A stretch of 64,000 nt of DNA from Pseudomonas saponiphila (GCF_900105185.1 NZ_FNTJ01000001.1:3058501-3122500), one strand, 5' to 3'. Shown: positions 45,085-54,984, counted from the first letter of the stretch. Notes: generated from the letters alone by a model not told the origin. Translations and numbers: made by a program.

Positions 45085-45312
45085 CTAAGCTGCAGCCCTG
45101 CCCAAGGCAAGCCCCCCGAAGCAGCCAGCCGCCATGGCCGTCGGGCGATGACCAGGCCTCTGCCGCTCAATCAGGCGGTCTAACTGGGCTGGCGGTGATG
45201 TGATCATCGTCTGTTCCAGCTGTCTAGGCGAGATTTCTCGTTCTCCGGACGAGCCTATGCCGACCGCTTGTGGCCAGCTTTTTTTGCACGGAGGTTGGGC
45301 GGTGGTGTTTCT

Positions 45313-46584
45313 TCAGCGCGTCGGTTTGTAGCCCTCACAACCTCGGCTGGCTGCGCGTTTGCGTTGGCGCGCAAAGCTACGGCCTGAGCGTACGGCACTG
45401 AGGCTTTTAGCCATCAAGGCCAGCACATTGCTCAGCCCCTGAGCACAGTGCCGCACCAGCAGCTCGACCAGGGTATTTTTGAGCCGTGACACGCCTTGGG
45501 TGAAGTTGACTTTCCATCGCAGCTTGCGGCCTTTGTGGCGCTGTTCGATGACTGGCTGTAGCAGGTGCTGCATCAACAGCGCCAGGTTCTTCAACAGTTG
45601 AGCGGCATGAAAGTCCTGCTTTACAGCGGTCACGCTGCGGCCGCTGAAGTTGTCCAGCGTCAGGGTTTGTTTGAGGCGACGGAAGTCGGTTTCGATGCCC
45701 CAGCGGCGGTGGTAAAGCTCGGCAAACACCTCAGCGGGAAAGGCTTCTCGATCCAGCAACGAGGTCAGCAATACCTCGCTTTCGCCGTTGGCCAACTCGA
45801 CCCGGATCAGTCTCAGCTCGATCTGGTTGGCAGGATCAACGCCAGCCTCGGAGCAGAACAGACGTGCTTCAGGATGGTTGGCCACGAAAAGCTGTGTGTC
45901 TTCAACTTGGCCAGAGTGTAGAAACGCTTTGACCTGGGCGTTATAGCCACAGGGCAGGCGCATCAGGAAATGTCGCCGGTGCTGCTCGAACAGCGCGAAT
46001 AACCAGTGCCCAGGGTAACCACGGTCAAACAGCGTCAGGCTGTCAGCCGGCAGGTGCTCAAGGTGCAGATGGGCACAGTCGCGCTCGCCGACGGTCAGGG
46101 GCACGATCAGGCTATGCAGGGTTTGACCGTCAGCGACTTCGTAGAGTGTGGACAAGCGAGCCATGGGAAAGCCAGAGTGACTGCCAAAGAAGGTCGCCAT
46201 GGTCGACTCCAGGGGTAAATGCACGGTCGAGCCATCCACCGCGAGCACCCTCAGCCCACGCCACTTCTGGCGCAGCCCGAAGCAGTCAATTTGTTGCTGC
46301 AGGAGGCGATTGAGACTTTCAAATACCTCGGGGTTGAGCTTTTTGCGCGCTTTGCAGAAGGCCTGCGCAGTGACCATTTGCGTCTCAGTCGACGCCTGAT
46401 TGAGTACGCGATAGAACTGATCGAGTTCGGTTTGCAGGGCCGTGCGCGGCTGATTGAGCAGGAACAGGACGAGGTTCTTGAAGGTGAGCTGGCGTCGGCG
46501 GGTAAAGTCTTGAGGATTCTGGCGGTGGGCGGCGATGAAGGCGGGACAATCGAGCGGACTGGTTACTTTTTGTACAATTTTCAA
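45313..46584 (-). CDS. IS4-family transposase
   Basis: A 423-residue DDE transposase. Catalytic residues are Asp117 (LAVDGST), Asp187 (TLFDRGY) and Glu298. The IS4 signature Y-x2-R-x3-E-x6-K is exact at Tyr291, Arg294, Glu298 and Lys305 (YHRRWGIETDFRRLK). An N-terminal helical DNA-binding part occupies about 1-110, and a beta-rich insertion lies before the Glu, as in IS4 and IS50 enzymes. The C-terminus is Arg-rich. It fills most of the element and is not frameshifted, so it should be active. Confidence 0.95.
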   Translation of the reverse strand: MKIVQKVTSPLDCPAFIAAHRQNPQDFTRRRQLTFKNLVLFLLNQPRTALQTELDQFYRVLNQASTETQMVTAQAFCKARKKLNPEVFESLNRLLQQQIDCFGLRQKWRGLRVLAVDGSTVHLPLESTMATFFGSHSGFPMARLSTLYEVADGQTLHSLIVPLTVGERDCAHLHLEHLPADSLTLFDRGYPGHWLFALFEQHRRHFLMRLPCGYNAQVKAFLHSGQVEDTQLFVANHPEARLFCSEAGVDPANQIELRLIRVELANGESEVLLTSLLDREAFPAEVFAELYHRRWGIETDFRRLKQTLTLDNFSGRSVTAVKQDFHAAQLLKNLALLMQHLLQPVIEQRHKGRKLRWKVNFTQGVSRLKNTLVELLVRHCAQGLSNVLALMAKSLSAVRSGRSFARQRKRAASRGCEGYKPTR

Positions 46585-46694
46585 ACCAGGGCTTGGCTGG
46601 CGGTGTCAAGCGATGCGGTATAGGTAGTCAAAAGGGCTTCTCCCATGCACTGATTTGAGCGCTAATTATATGATATTTATGGATAACTTCCAAA

Positions 46695-46707
46695 GTTGAT
46701 GACATTG
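46695..46707. repeat. IS right inverted repeat
   Basis: GTTGATGACATTG, complement of the left repeat. An ATGATG inside it (46696 onward) is in frame with the downstream MFS fragment. Confidence 0.9.
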
Positions 46708-46717
46708 GGCAGCCCCC
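46708..46717 (+). repeat. 10-bp target-site duplication, right copy
   Basis: GGCAGCCCCC, identical to 45062-45071. Confidence 0.88.
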
Positions 46718-48087
46718 TGGCCCTGAGCTGGACCACCAACGCCTTCATGCTGACCTTTGGCAGTGTGTTGATGGCCGCCGGGACCCTGGCCGACGAGTAC
46801 GGTCGCAAGCGCCTGTTCAGCCTGGGGGTGGCGCTGTTCGGCCTGAGCTCCCTGGCCCTGGTGTTCGTGCCGTCGCTGCTGTGGCTCAACCTGCTGCGCG
46901 GAGTCCAGGGGCTGGCCGGCGCCGCCGCCCTGGCCGGTGGTTCGGCGGCCCTGGCCCAGGCCTTCGACGGCCCCGGGCGCACCCGGGCTTTCAGCTTGCT
47001 GGGCACTACCTTTGGCGTCGGCCTGGCCTTTGGCCCGATCCTCGCCGGGGTCTTGGTGGAGCACAGCGGCTGGCGCGGGATCTTCGTCTCCGGAGCGCTG
47101 ATCGGCGGCCTGTCCCTGGCCTTTGGCGTGCCACGCATGCAGGAGTCCAGGGATCCCCAGGCCCGGGGCGTGGACTGGCCCGGGACCTTGAGCTTCACCC
47201 TGGCCCTGGTGCTGCTGACCTGGGGCATTCTGCAGGCGCCGCAAAGCGGCTGGAGCAGTCCCTGGGTCCTGGCGTTGCTGCTGGGAGCGCTGCTGGCCCT
47301 GGGGTTGTTCATCCTCGTGGAGCGGCGGGCGGCGCGGCCGATGCTCGACCTGTCGCTGTTTCGCTACCCGCGCTTTGTCGGGGTGCAGGTGCTGCCTATC
47401 GCCACCTGCTATTGCTACGTGGTGCTGCTGATCCTGCTGCCGATCCGCTTTATCGGCGTCGAAGGTTACAGCGAGATCGACGCCGGGCTGCTGATGCTGG
47501 CCCTGTCCGCGCCGATGCTGGTGGTGCCGTTGGCCGCGGGCTGGCTCAACCGCTGGTTCAGCGCCGGCAATCTGTCGAGCCTGGGGCTGCTGGTGGCCGC
47601 CGGCGGGCTCTGGTGGCTCAGCCGTCTGGCGCCGGGGCAGGGTGCCGGCGAACGGGTCTGGCCGTTGCTGGTGATCGGCCTGGGCAGCGGCCTGCCCTGG
47701 GGCTTGATGGACGGTCTGTCGGTGAGTGTGGTGCCCAAGGAGCGGGCCGGCATGGCCAGTGGCATCTTCAGCACCACCCGGGTGGCGGGCGAGGGCATCG
47801 CCCTGGCCCTGGTGGTGGCGTTGCTGGCGGCATTGCTGCAACAGGCGCTGGGCGCCCACGGGGCTTCGGGCGACGCCCTGTCACTGGCCGCCCGGCAACT
47901 GGCCGGCGGTGATCTGGCGGCCAGTGCCGGGGCTTTGCCGAGCTGGTCCCGGGAGGCGTTGCTGCACAGCTATGCCCAGGCCTTCAGCCAGCTGTTGCAG
48001 GTGCTGATGGTCATCACCCTGGTGGCCGCCCTGGTGGTCAAGGTGGCGCTGCATGAGCCGCGCCACCCGCGTCGCCTCGGCAACTGA
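46708..48087 (+). pseudogene. 3' fragment of the DHA2-type MFS exporter gene
   Basis: About 460 codons covering TM2 to TM14 of the exporter: NAFMLTFGSVLMAAGTLADEYGRKRL is the motif-A loop, followed by ARRGVQGLAGAAALAGGSA-like helices and a mid-protein LxxxxGP region. It fuses cleanly to the 5' fragment when the IS and one duplication are removed. In the present arrangement, an ATG at 46696 inside the IS end could start an N-truncated protein lacking TM1, without an evident ribosome site. Probably non-functional. It meets the ferric reductase-like gene tail to tail with no gap. Confidence 0.85.
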
Positions 48088-49374
48088 TCAGCGGAACTCG
48101 AAGAACTCGTAGTGCAGGTTGGCTTCGGGAATCCGGTACTCGTGCATCAGTTCGCGGACCTGGGCCAGCAGCCCCTTGGGGCCGCAGAAACTGATGCGGA
48201 TCTGCTGCGGATCGGTCTGCGCCGCGGTGCGCTGCAGGGTCTGCGCCAGGGACTCGGTGCCGCCGCTGTTGGCGACGAAGTCCACGCCGCGGGCCTGGGC
48301 CATGCCTTGCAGGGTGTCGACGCTGGGAAAGGCCCGGGACGGGTTGTAGCAGTACACCAGGGTGGCCTTGTCGAACTCCCCGGCGGCGGCGTCCTGCAGC
48401 CAGGAAATGAACGGCGAAATGCCCACGCCGCCGCCGATCCAGATCTCCCGGGCCGCTTCCTGGGGGCGCTTGAAGCGGCCATAAGGTGCGTAGAGATCAG
48501 CGCGCATGCCGACCTTGACCTGCTTGCGCAACCGTTGGGTGTAGTCGCCGAGGGCACGGATGACGAACTCGATGCGCCCGTCCTCGGCCTGGGCACTGGC
48601 GATGGTGAAGGGGTGCGGCTCGCGCAGGCCCTTTTCCTGCATCGACAGGAACGCGAACTGCCCGGCCTTGAAGGGAAAGCCCCGGCCCAGGGGCTTCAAT
48701 TCCAGGTGCAGGGAGTTCTTCTCCACCCGGACCGCGCTCACCTGATATTCGCCGGCCTTGGCCACCAAAGGGTAGAGCAGCAGTTTGTACAGGGCGCCCA
48801 GCACCCCGAGGATGCACAGCGCGCCAAGCCACAGGCCCGATGGCGAGTCCAGGGTGATCGGCGACTTGAAGCTCAAGCCGTGCAGGATCACGATCAGGAA
48901 CAGCGGCCCGGACAGCTTGTGCCACCAGCGCCATTGGCTGTAGGGAATGTTGCGGTTCAGCGCCAGGAGCACGATCAGGCCCAGGGCCACGTAGCTCAAT
49001 TGGCGCACCAGGCGGGTCCAGTACTTGGACAGTTCGAGGATCGGCACGCTGTTCCATTCATCCAGGTTGGCCTTGAACACCAGGTGATAGCTGGCGAACG
49101 CCAGGGCCCAGATCCCCAGCCATTTATGCACCTCGTAGACCCGGTCGAGGCCGCCGAACAGGCGCTCGACAACGCCCCAGCGGGCGGCCAGCAAGCAGGA
49201 CAGGGCCATGTAGGCCAGGGCCGTGCTGCCCAGGACCATGCTCAGGGTGGCGGAGGTCAGCCAGGTGGTGGAAGGGATCTCCAGCAGGAGAGTGAACGTG
49301 GTGATCAGCAGAACGCCGACTATCGTGTGCCAGGTTTTCAAGGGTGCATGACTCCGCTGAGGAAATGCCGTCAT
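48088..49374 (-). CDS. ferric reductase-like transmembrane flavoprotein
   Basis: A 428-residue membrane oxidoreductase. About six N-terminal TM helices (about 12-220) form a ferric-reductase-like (PF01794) domain with heme-ligand type His in VHKWLG, SYHLVFK, WWHKLSG and ILHGLSF. The cytoplasmic half is a FAD-binding segment (EPHPFTIASA) and an NAD(P)H-binding segment (IWIGGGVGISPFISWL, then SFCGPKGLL). It would pass electrons from NAD(P)H across the membrane, for example to ferric iron or another acceptor. The ATG at 49374 is the best fit; no strong ribosome site is seen and an earlier in-frame start exists at 49440. Confidence 0.85.
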   Translation of the reverse strand: MTAFPQRSHAPLKTWHTIVGVLLITTFTLLLEIPSTTWLTSATLSMVLGSTALAYMALSCLLAARWGVVERLFGGLDRVYEVHKWLGIWALAFASYHLVFKANLDEWNSVPILELSKYWTRLVRQLSYVALGLIVLLALNRNIPYSQWRWWHKLSGPLFLIVILHGLSFKSPITLDSPSGLWLGALCILGVLGALYKLLLYPLVAKAGEYQVSAVRVEKNSLHLELKPLGRGFPFKAGQFAFLSMQEKGLREPHPFTIASAQAEDGRIEFVIRALGDYTQRLRKQVKVGMRADLYAPYGRFKRPQEAAREIWIGGGVGISPFISWLQDAAAGEFDKATLVYCYNPSRAFPSVDTLQGMAQARGVDFVANSGGTESLAQTLQRTAAQTDPQQIRISFCGPKGLLAQVRELMHEYRIPEANLHYEFFEFR

Positions 49375-49743
49375 GGCATGAACATCGACTGCCGCAAAGG
49401 TCCCGTTGCGATGGGGGCGACGCCAAACGGCGCGATGCATGGAGTGGTGTGGCGCTGGGGTATAGCGGGATATGACAGCTTTGTTCGCGCGTAACCTGAG
49501 GCCATTCTAGCGCCTTAACCTTAATTCAAGCTGATGCGGGTCATCGATTGCGTGTTCGGTGATTGTGGGAAATGATCGAATCTCAATTGCATTTCGATTT
49601 GCTGCGCACGGCACGGGGGCAGCTGGCGGGTTGGCGCCGGCTTGCCGGCGAATGTGCACTTGGGTGTGCTGCGCGAGGCCTGGCGTGCGTCTAGCTGCCA
49701 TAGCCCCGCAGACGTACCGGGGCCCGTGATGACGAGCCTGAAC
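49375..49743. other. 369-bp divergent intergenic region
   Basis: Upstream of both the ferric reductase-like gene (left) and glutaminase (right). It contains a single REP at 49633-49653 and no additional gene that I can support. Confidence 0.5.
49633..49653. repeat. single REP sequence
   Basis: GCCGGCTTGCCGGC core (49636-49649) of the same type as the REPINs at 2334 and 8033, but without a partner unit. Confidence 0.75.
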
Positions 49744-50652
49744 ATGCAAGCCCTGTTGAACCAGATTCTCGATGAAGTCCGCCCCCTGATCGGCCAAGGC
49801 CGGGTCGCCAACTACATTCCGGCCCTGGCCGATGTGCCGGCCAACCAACTGGGGATTGCCGTATATGGCAACGATGGCCAGGTATTCAGCGCCGGTGACG
49901 CTGACACGCCATTCTCGGTGCAAAGTATTTCCAAGGTCTTCAGCCTGGTGCAGGCCATCGGCCATTCCGGCGAAGCGATCTGGGAGCGCCTGGGCCACGA
50001 GCCTTCGGGACAACCCTTCAACTCCCTGGTGCAACTGGAGTTCGAGCGCGGCCGCCCGCGCAATCCCTTTATCAATGCCGGCGCCCTGGTGATCTGCGAC
50101 ATCAACCAGTCGCGTTTCGCGGCTCCAGCCTTGTCCATGCGCGATTTTGTCCGGCGCCTGTCGGGCAACAGCCAGGTGATGGTGGATGGCCGGGTGGCCG
50201 ATTCGGAATACCAGCACCGTGCCCGCAACGCGGCCATGGCCTACCTGATGCAGTCTTTCGGCAACTTCCATAACGATGTGGAGGCGGTGCTGCGCAGCTA
50301 CTTCAGCCATTGCGCCTTGCGCATGAGCTGTGTCGATCTGGCCCGGGCCTTCTGCTTCCTGGCCAACGACGGTTTCTGCAAGCACAGTGGCGAGCAGATT
50401 CTCACGCGGCGCCAGACCCAGCAGGTCAACTCGATCATGGCCACCAGCGGCCTGTACGACGAGGCCGGCAACTTCGCCTATCGGGTCGGCTTGCCGGGCA
50501 AGAGTGGCGTGGGCGGCGGGATTGTCGCGGTGGTGCCGGGGCAGTTCACGGTGTGCGTGTGGTCGCCGGAACTCAACAGCGCCGGCAACTCCCTGGTGGG
50601 CATGGCGGCCCTGGAGTTGCTCAGCCAGCGCATCGGTTGGTCGGTGTTCTAG
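49744..50652 (+). CDS. glsA: glutaminase
   Basis: A 302-residue serine-dependent beta-lactamase-fold glutaminase converting glutamine to glutamate and ammonia. The catalytic Ser61-x-x-Lys64 is in [12 protein letters not shown], with [18 protein letters not shown] and the conserved Tyr/Gly stretch [30 protein letters not shown] used the start [11 protein letters not shown] at 49744, which gives the usual 302 residues; an ATG five codons upstream (49729) is also possible. It meets the LEA lipoprotein gene tail to tail, 3 bp apart. Confidence 0.95.
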   Translation: MQALLNQILDEVRPLIGQGRVANYIPALADVPANQLGIAVYGNDGQVFSAGDADTPFSVQSISKVFSLVQAIGHSGEAIWERLGHEPSGQPFNSLVQLEFERGRPRNPFINAGALVICDINQSRFAAPALSMRDFVRRLSGNSQVMVDGRVADSEYQHRARNAAMAYLMQSFGNFHNDVEAVLRSYFSHCALRMSCVDLARAFCFLANDGFCKHSGEQILTRRQTQQVNSIMATSGLYDEAGNFAYRVGLPGKSGVGGGIVAVVPGQFTVCVWSPELNSAGNSLVGMAALELLSQRIGWSVF

Positions 50653-50655
50653 AGC

Positions 50656-51117
50656 TTACCAGGCGTCCGGATTGCTCAGGCTGATTCGCCCTCGATCGAT
50701 GAAGCGCTGGGTGCCGAACAGGCCGCCGGCCAGCTTGCCGCGCAGTACATAGGGCAGGTTGTCCAAAGTCTGGGTCTGGCTCAGGCCCAGGGTCTGGCGC
50801 AGCACCGAGAAGGCCGAGACGCTGACCGGAATCACCAGGATGTCCTCCGAGTAGCGGCCGATATGCCCTCGCTGGTCGCTGACCCCGGAGGCCAGCGGGC
50901 GGCCGTTGACTTCCAGGTCCAGGGCCACGCCGTTGTAGTCGATGGCGGTTTCGTTGGGGTTCTGCAGGCGCAGTTTCACCGCAAAGCGCATTTCCAGCTC
51001 CTGGCTCGGCAGCGGCTCGATGCCCACCACGTTGATCGCCAGCGGATCGCGGTTGGGCCACAGCGCGCAGGCGCTGAGGCTCAGGCACACCAGGATCAGG
51101 ACGAAAAATCTGCGCAT
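50656..51117 (-). CDS. LEA type 2-like lipoprotein
   Basis: A 153-residue exported lipoprotein: MRRFFVLILVCLSLSAC with the lipobox LSAC (Cys17). The mature domain resembles the LEA14/WHy beta-sandwich (INVVGIEPLPSQELEMRFAVKLRLQNPNETAIDYNGVALDLEVNGRPLASGVS). Such lipoproteins occur in many pseudomonads and are linked to desiccation-type stress only by family name. I started at Met 51117, with CAGG 6-7 nt upstream. It lies downstream of the purine permease gene on the same strand with 69 bp between; co-transcription is possible. Confidence 0.85.
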   Translation of the reverse strand: MRRFFVLILVCLSLSACALWPNRDPLAINVVGIEPLPSQELEMRFAVKLRLQNPNETAIDYNGVALDLEVNGRPLASGVSDQRGHIGRYSEDILVIPVSVSAFSVLRQTLGLSQTQTLDNLPYVLRGKLAGGLFGTQRFIDRGRISLSNPDAW

Positions 51118-51186
51118 GAGGCACCTGCTTGCAAAAAGGACGGGGGACGACGGGCGTCGCGCACGCAGCATAGACGCCCGCCAGCC

Positions 51187-52626
51187 TCAGGAGTTCGCTT
51201 TGCCGCTCATGTCCGGATCCTGCATGACCTTGAGGGTCGCGGCTTCCGGGTCGAATTCATCTTCTTCCAGTTCGAGGAATTCTTCCGGCAGGAAGATGTT
51301 GAGCAAGATCGCGCAGAAAGCCCCCACGGTGATCGGCGACTCGAAGATGTTGTGCAGGGCCTTGGGCAGCTCGCGCAGCACTTCCGGCACCGCCGCCACC
51401 CCCAGGCCCATGCCGAGGGAAATGGCCACGATCAGCACGTTGCGTCGATGCAGTCCAGCCTCGGCGAGGATCTTGATCCCGGCCACCGCCACGGTGCCGA
51501 ACATGATCAGGGTGGCGCCGCCCAGCACCGGCTTGGGCATCAGTTGCAGCACCGCGCCGATCACCGGGAACAGGCCCAGCAGCACCAGCAGCCCGGCGAT
51601 GAAGTAGGCCACGTAGCGGCTGGCCACGCCGGTCAGCTGGATCACCCCGTTGTTCTGGGCAAAAGTGACCATCGGCAGGCTATTGAACACCGCCGCCACC
51701 GCCGAGTTGAAACCGTCCGCCAGCAGCCCGGACTTGATGCGCTTGATGTACAGCGGGCCCTTGACCGGCTGCTGGGAAATCATCGAGTTGGCGGTCAGGT
51801 CGCCGGCCGCCTCCAGGGGCGAAATCAGGAAGATCACCGCCAGCGGGATAAAGGCGATCAGGTCAAAGGAGAAGCCGTACTTGAACGGCACCGGCACGCT
51901 CACCAGCGGCACCTCCGGCAGGGCCGCCAGGTCCACCCGGCCGAGCATCCAGGCCACCACGAAGCCCAGGGTCAGGCCGATGACGATCGAACCCAGGCGC
52001 AGCATCGGGTGGTTGAAGCGGTTGAGTACGACGATGGTCAACAGCACCAGCGCCGCCAGCCCCAGGTTGCTCGCCGCGCCCAGGTCGCTGGCGCCGTAGC
52101 CGCCGGCCATGTCGGTGACCGCCACTTTGATCAACGACAGGCCCATCAGGGTGATGATGGTGCCGGTCACCACCGGGGTGATCAGCTTGCGCAGCTTGCC
52201 GATGAACTGGCTGAGGAACATCTCGATAAAGGCCGCGACGAAACAGATGCCGAAGATGGTCGAGAGGATGTCATCGGTGCTGCCGCCCCGGCCCTTGACC
52301 ATGAACCCGGCGCTGAGCAGCACACTGATAAAGGAAAAACTGGTGCCCTGCACGCACAGCAGGCCGGAACCGATCGGCCCCAGGCGCCGGGCCTGGACGA
52401 AGGTGCCCAGGCCGGAGACGAACAGCGCCATGCTGATCAGGTAGGGCAGCTCGCTTTCCAGGCCCAGCACACCGCCGAAGATCAGGGTCGGGCTGATGAT
52501 GCCGACGAAGCTGGCCAGCACGTGCTGCAGGGCGGCGAAGATCGCCGCGCTGAAATGCGGACGGTCGTCGAGGCCGTAGATCAGGTCGGACTTGTAGCGG
52601 GGCGGGGAACGATCAGGTGCGGTCAT
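51187..52626 (-). CDS. NCS2-family purine (xanthine/uric acid) permease
   Basis: A 479-residue inner-membrane transporter of the nucleobase:cation symporter-2 family, with about 12-14 TM helices. Typical blocks are LIYGLDDRPHFSAAIFAALQHVLASFVGI in the first helix, LCVQGTSFSF, GNxA-like TANSMISQQPVKG, and the NCS2 motif FAQNNGVIQLTGVASRYVAY. The C-terminus is acidic (EFLELEEDEFDPEA). The sequence fits xanthine or urate:H+ symport; which purine cannot be told. I used the ATG at 52626 (MTAPDRSPP). About 250 bp upstream is free of genes. Confidence 0.9.
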   Translation of the reverse strand: MTAPDRSPPRYKSDLIYGLDDRPHFSAAIFAALQHVLASFVGIISPTLIFGGVLGLESELPYLISMALFVSGLGTFVQARRLGPIGSGLLCVQGTSFSFISVLLSAGFMVKGRGGSTDDILSTIFGICFVAAFIEMFLSQFIGKLRKLITPVVTGTIITLMGLSLIKVAVTDMAGGYGASDLGAASNLGLAALVLLTIVVLNRFNHPMLRLGSIVIGLTLGFVVAWMLGRVDLAALPEVPLVSVPVPFKYGFSFDLIAFIPLAVIFLISPLEAAGDLTANSMISQQPVKGPLYIKRIKSGLLADGFNSAVAAVFNSLPMVTFAQNNGVIQLTGVASRYVAYFIAGLLVLLGLFPVIGAVLQLMPKPVLGGATLIMFGTVAVAGIKILAEAGLHRRNVLIVAISLGMGLGVAAVPEVLRELPKALHNIFESPITVGAFCAILLNIFLPEEFLELEEDEFDPEAATLKVMQDPDMSGKANS

Positions 52627-52879
52627 GGGAAAAGGCCTGCCAGTGGCGTGTGAAAACAACGGGGGCACACGTCGGAAAGTGGACGGGACTTGGGTTGCAC
52701 AGCCATGGCATGGACAAGACTTGCGCACCCGGTCAGAAAAAAGGAGGCGCAGGATGCCAGAAAGGCGCCGCGGTCAGAAGGGCAAAGCGCTGGAAAAACC
52801 TAACTTTGCCGCTGGCACCTCGTCGCCAGTCGACCTGCCCATGCTCCGGGCGCCTGCGGCGCTTGTGCCGGCCTCAGGC

Positions 52880-53773
52880 TCAGGCAAAGGCCCGCAGCAG
52901 GTCGTCTTCAAAGGCTTGCTGGGCCTCGCCCGGCACCTGGGCGCGGTGTCGGGCGAGGTAGAAGTCCACCTCGAAACTCAAGTGTGGCGCGCCCAGCGGC
53001 TTGAGTTGGCCGGCCTGCTCCCAACTGCGGGCGAAATGGCTGGGCAGGTAGCCGACGTGCTGCCCGGACAGAATAAAGGCCAGGGTGCCTTCCACCTGTT
53101 CGGCCCGGGCCGAGCAGCGCTGGCCCTGGAATGGCTCGTCCGGGCCGAGGAAACGATAGGGGTGGTCGACCCGATCGGCCTGGGACAGGGCGCCAAGGTC
53201 CGGATCGGGAGTCTCGAACAGCGGGTGGCCAACGGCGCAGTACAGGTGCTGTGTCTCGCTGAACAGCCGGCGGTAGTCGAAGGCGCGCTGGACCTTGGAG
53301 AAATAGCCGATGGCCAGGTCCAGGCGCTGCTGCAACAGCAGGCGCTCCATATCCCCGGGCATGGCGCTCAACAACTCGATGCGCACGGACTCATCACGCT
53401 GGCGAAAGTCATGGATGGCCTGGGCGACCTTTTCCAGCACCGAGCGATCCAGGGCTTCGGACAGCCCCAGGCGCACCTCGCCGATCAAGCGTCCGGCCAC
53501 GCCGTTGGACTGGTGGCGGAACAACTCGATGGAATCGAACAGCGGACGGGTGGCGCTCAGCAGCTGCTCGCCCTTGGGCGTCAACTTGAAGCCTGCCTTG
53601 CCACGGCTGCACAGGCGATAACCGAGGCGGGTTTCCAGGCGGGCCATCTGCTGGCTGATGCTCGATTGGCTCAGGCCAAGCTCGCCCTGGGCGGCGCTGA
53701 AGCCGCCGCATTCCACCACGGTGACGAACAGCCGCAACAGTTGCAGGTCCAGATCGTGCAATTGACCCAACAT
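52880..53773 (-). CDS. LysR-family regulator next to the polyamine/agmatinase genes
   Basis: A 297-residue LysR-type regulator: HTH about 8-65 (LQLLRLFVTVVECGGFSAAQGELGLSQSSISQQMARLE), effector domain about 90-290. I used the ATG at 53773, with GAGGT 9 nt upstream, rather than the TTG one codon earlier. It is divergent from the ABC-type binding protein at 53874 (100 bp between), so it probably controls the binding-protein/agmatinase operon. Agmatine, putrescine or a guanidino compound are likely effectors, by inference only. Confidence 0.88.
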   Translation of the reverse strand: MLGQLHDLDLQLLRLFVTVVECGGFSAAQGELGLSQSSISQQMARLETRLGYRLCSRGKAGFKLTPKGEQLLSATRPLFDSIELFRHQSNGVAGRLIGEVRLGLSEALDRSVLEKVAQAIHDFRQRDESVRIELLSAMPGDMERLLLQQRLDLAIGYFSKVQRAFDYRRLFSETQHLYCAVGHPLFETPDPDLGALSQADRVDHPYRFLGPDEPFQGQRCSARAEQVEGTLAFILSGQHVGYLPSHFARSWEQAGQLKPLGAPHLSFEVDFYLARHRAQVPGEAQQAFEDDLLRAFA

Positions 53774-53873
53774 CAAACATTACCTCTGGCGCATGTCAGC
53801 GTAACAAACGTGGAATTTTTCTAATGTAGCGATCCGGGCAAGCTGCCGCTACTTCCTTGAGCAGGTGCCTGTC

Positions 53874-54974
53874 ATGCGTTCATTGTTTGGCTTGTGCGTT
53901 CCCCTGGTGTTACCGGCGCTGGTCCTGGCCCAGCAGGCGTGGGCCGAAGAACCGGTGCTCAACCTCTACAGCTGGGCGGACTACGTGGCGCCGCAGACCT
54001 TGCAGCGCTTTACCGAGCAGACCGGCATCCAGGTGCGTTATGACATCTTCGATACCTCCGAGGTGCTGGAAACCAAGCTGCTGACCGGCCGCAGTGGCTA
54101 TGACCTGGTGGTGCCGTCCTCCAGCGTCCTGGCCCGCGGGCTGGCGTCGGGCGCGCTGCAGGAAATAGACCTTGCCGGCCTCAAGGGTTACGCCAACCTT
54201 GACCCGGACCTGCTGGCCAAGCTGGCCGTGGTGGACCCCGGCAATCGTTACGGCGTGCCCTACACCTGGGGCACCCTGGGGCTGGCGGTGAACGTCCAGG
54301 CGCTGCGCCAGCGGCTGCCCGACGCACCTCTGGACAGCCTCGACCTGCTGTTCAAACCCGAATATGCCGAGCGCCTGAAAGACTGCGGAATCGCCATTCT
54401 CGACTCGCCCCAGGAGGTCATCGGCCTGGCCTTGCACTACCTCGGCAAGGATCCCTACAGCAGCGCATCGGCGGACCTGGCCGCAGTCGAGACGCTGCTG
54501 CGCCAGCTGCAGCCGTCGGTGCGCTATGTGGCCAGTGGCCGACAGCTCAATGACCTGGCCAACGGCAGCCTGTGCCTGGCGCTGACCTACAACGGCGACG
54601 CCAGTATGGCCGCGGACCAGGCGCGCAAGGCCGGCAAGGCGTTTGAGGTGGCCTATCGCATCCCACGGGACGGCACCCTGATCTGGCAGGACAACCTGGC
54701 GATCCCCAAGGATGCGCCTCACTCCGAGGCGGCCCGGGCCTTCATCGAGTTCATGCTGCGCCCCGAATCGGTGGCGGCCTTGAGCAACACGCTGTTTTTT
54801 GCCAACGCCAACCAGGCGGCCACGCCCCTGGTGGACGCGGCGATTCGCAACGACCCCAACCTGTACCCGGGGCCCGACATGCGTGCCCGGCTGTACGCCG
54901 ACCGCAGCATGAGCCTCAAGGATATGCGTCAACGCACGCGTATCTGGACCACTTTCCGTAGCCGCCAACCCTGA
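53874..54974 (+). CDS. periplasmic polyamine-binding protein (PotF/SpuD-like)
   Basis: A 366-residue exported substrate-binding protein of the PotD/PotF type. The signal peptide is about 1-25 (LVLPALVLAQQAWA). The mature start EEPVLNLYSWADYVAPQTLQRFTEQTGIQVRYDIFDTSEVLETKLL is the family hallmark. Further motifs are YGVPYTWGTLGLAVN, SLCLALTYNGDASMA and GTLIWQDNLAIPKDAPH. I used the ATG at 53874 over the GTG at 53865. No ABC permease or ATPase genes follow; agmatinase starts 10 bp later. It must work with a transporter encoded elsewhere, or act as a sensor. Confidence 0.92.
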   Translation: MRSLFGLCVPLVLPALVLAQQAWAEEPVLNLYSWADYVAPQTLQRFTEQTGIQVRYDIFDTSEVLETKLLTGRSGYDLVVPSSSVLARGLASGALQEIDLAGLKGYANLDPDLLAKLAVVDPGNRYGVPYTWGTLGLAVNVQALRQRLPDAPLDSLDLLFKPEYAERLKDCGIAILDSPQEVIGLALHYLGKDPYSSASADLAAVETLLRQLQPSVRYVASGRQLNDLANGSLCLALTYNGDASMAADQARKAGKAFEVAYRIPRDGTLIWQDNLAIPKDAPHSEAARAFIEFMLRPESVAALSNTLFFANANQAATPLVDAAIRNDPNLYPGPDMRARLYADRSMSLKDMRQRTRIWTTFRSRQP

Positions 54975-54984
54975 GGAGACACCC

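Larger units (their letters stand above)
45072..46707. mobile_element. complete IS4-family insertion sequence, 1636 bp
   Basis: The element is bounded by perfect 13-bp inverted repeats CAATGTCATCAAC (45072-45084, and its complement at 46695-46707) and a 10-bp direct target duplication. It carries one full transposase gene on the minus strand. Structure is intact, so it is probably a recent and possibly still mobile insertion. It splits an MFS exporter gene. I cannot name the isoform from sequence alone. Confidence 0.92.

Noticed and set aside
45089..45312. Additional IS gene left of the transposase
   Set aside because: Only short frames without motifs; a single-ORF IS4-type element is expected.
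49642..49728. Longer N-terminus of glutaminase
   Set aside because: Adds residues not seen in the family; the 302-residue start at 49744 is standard.
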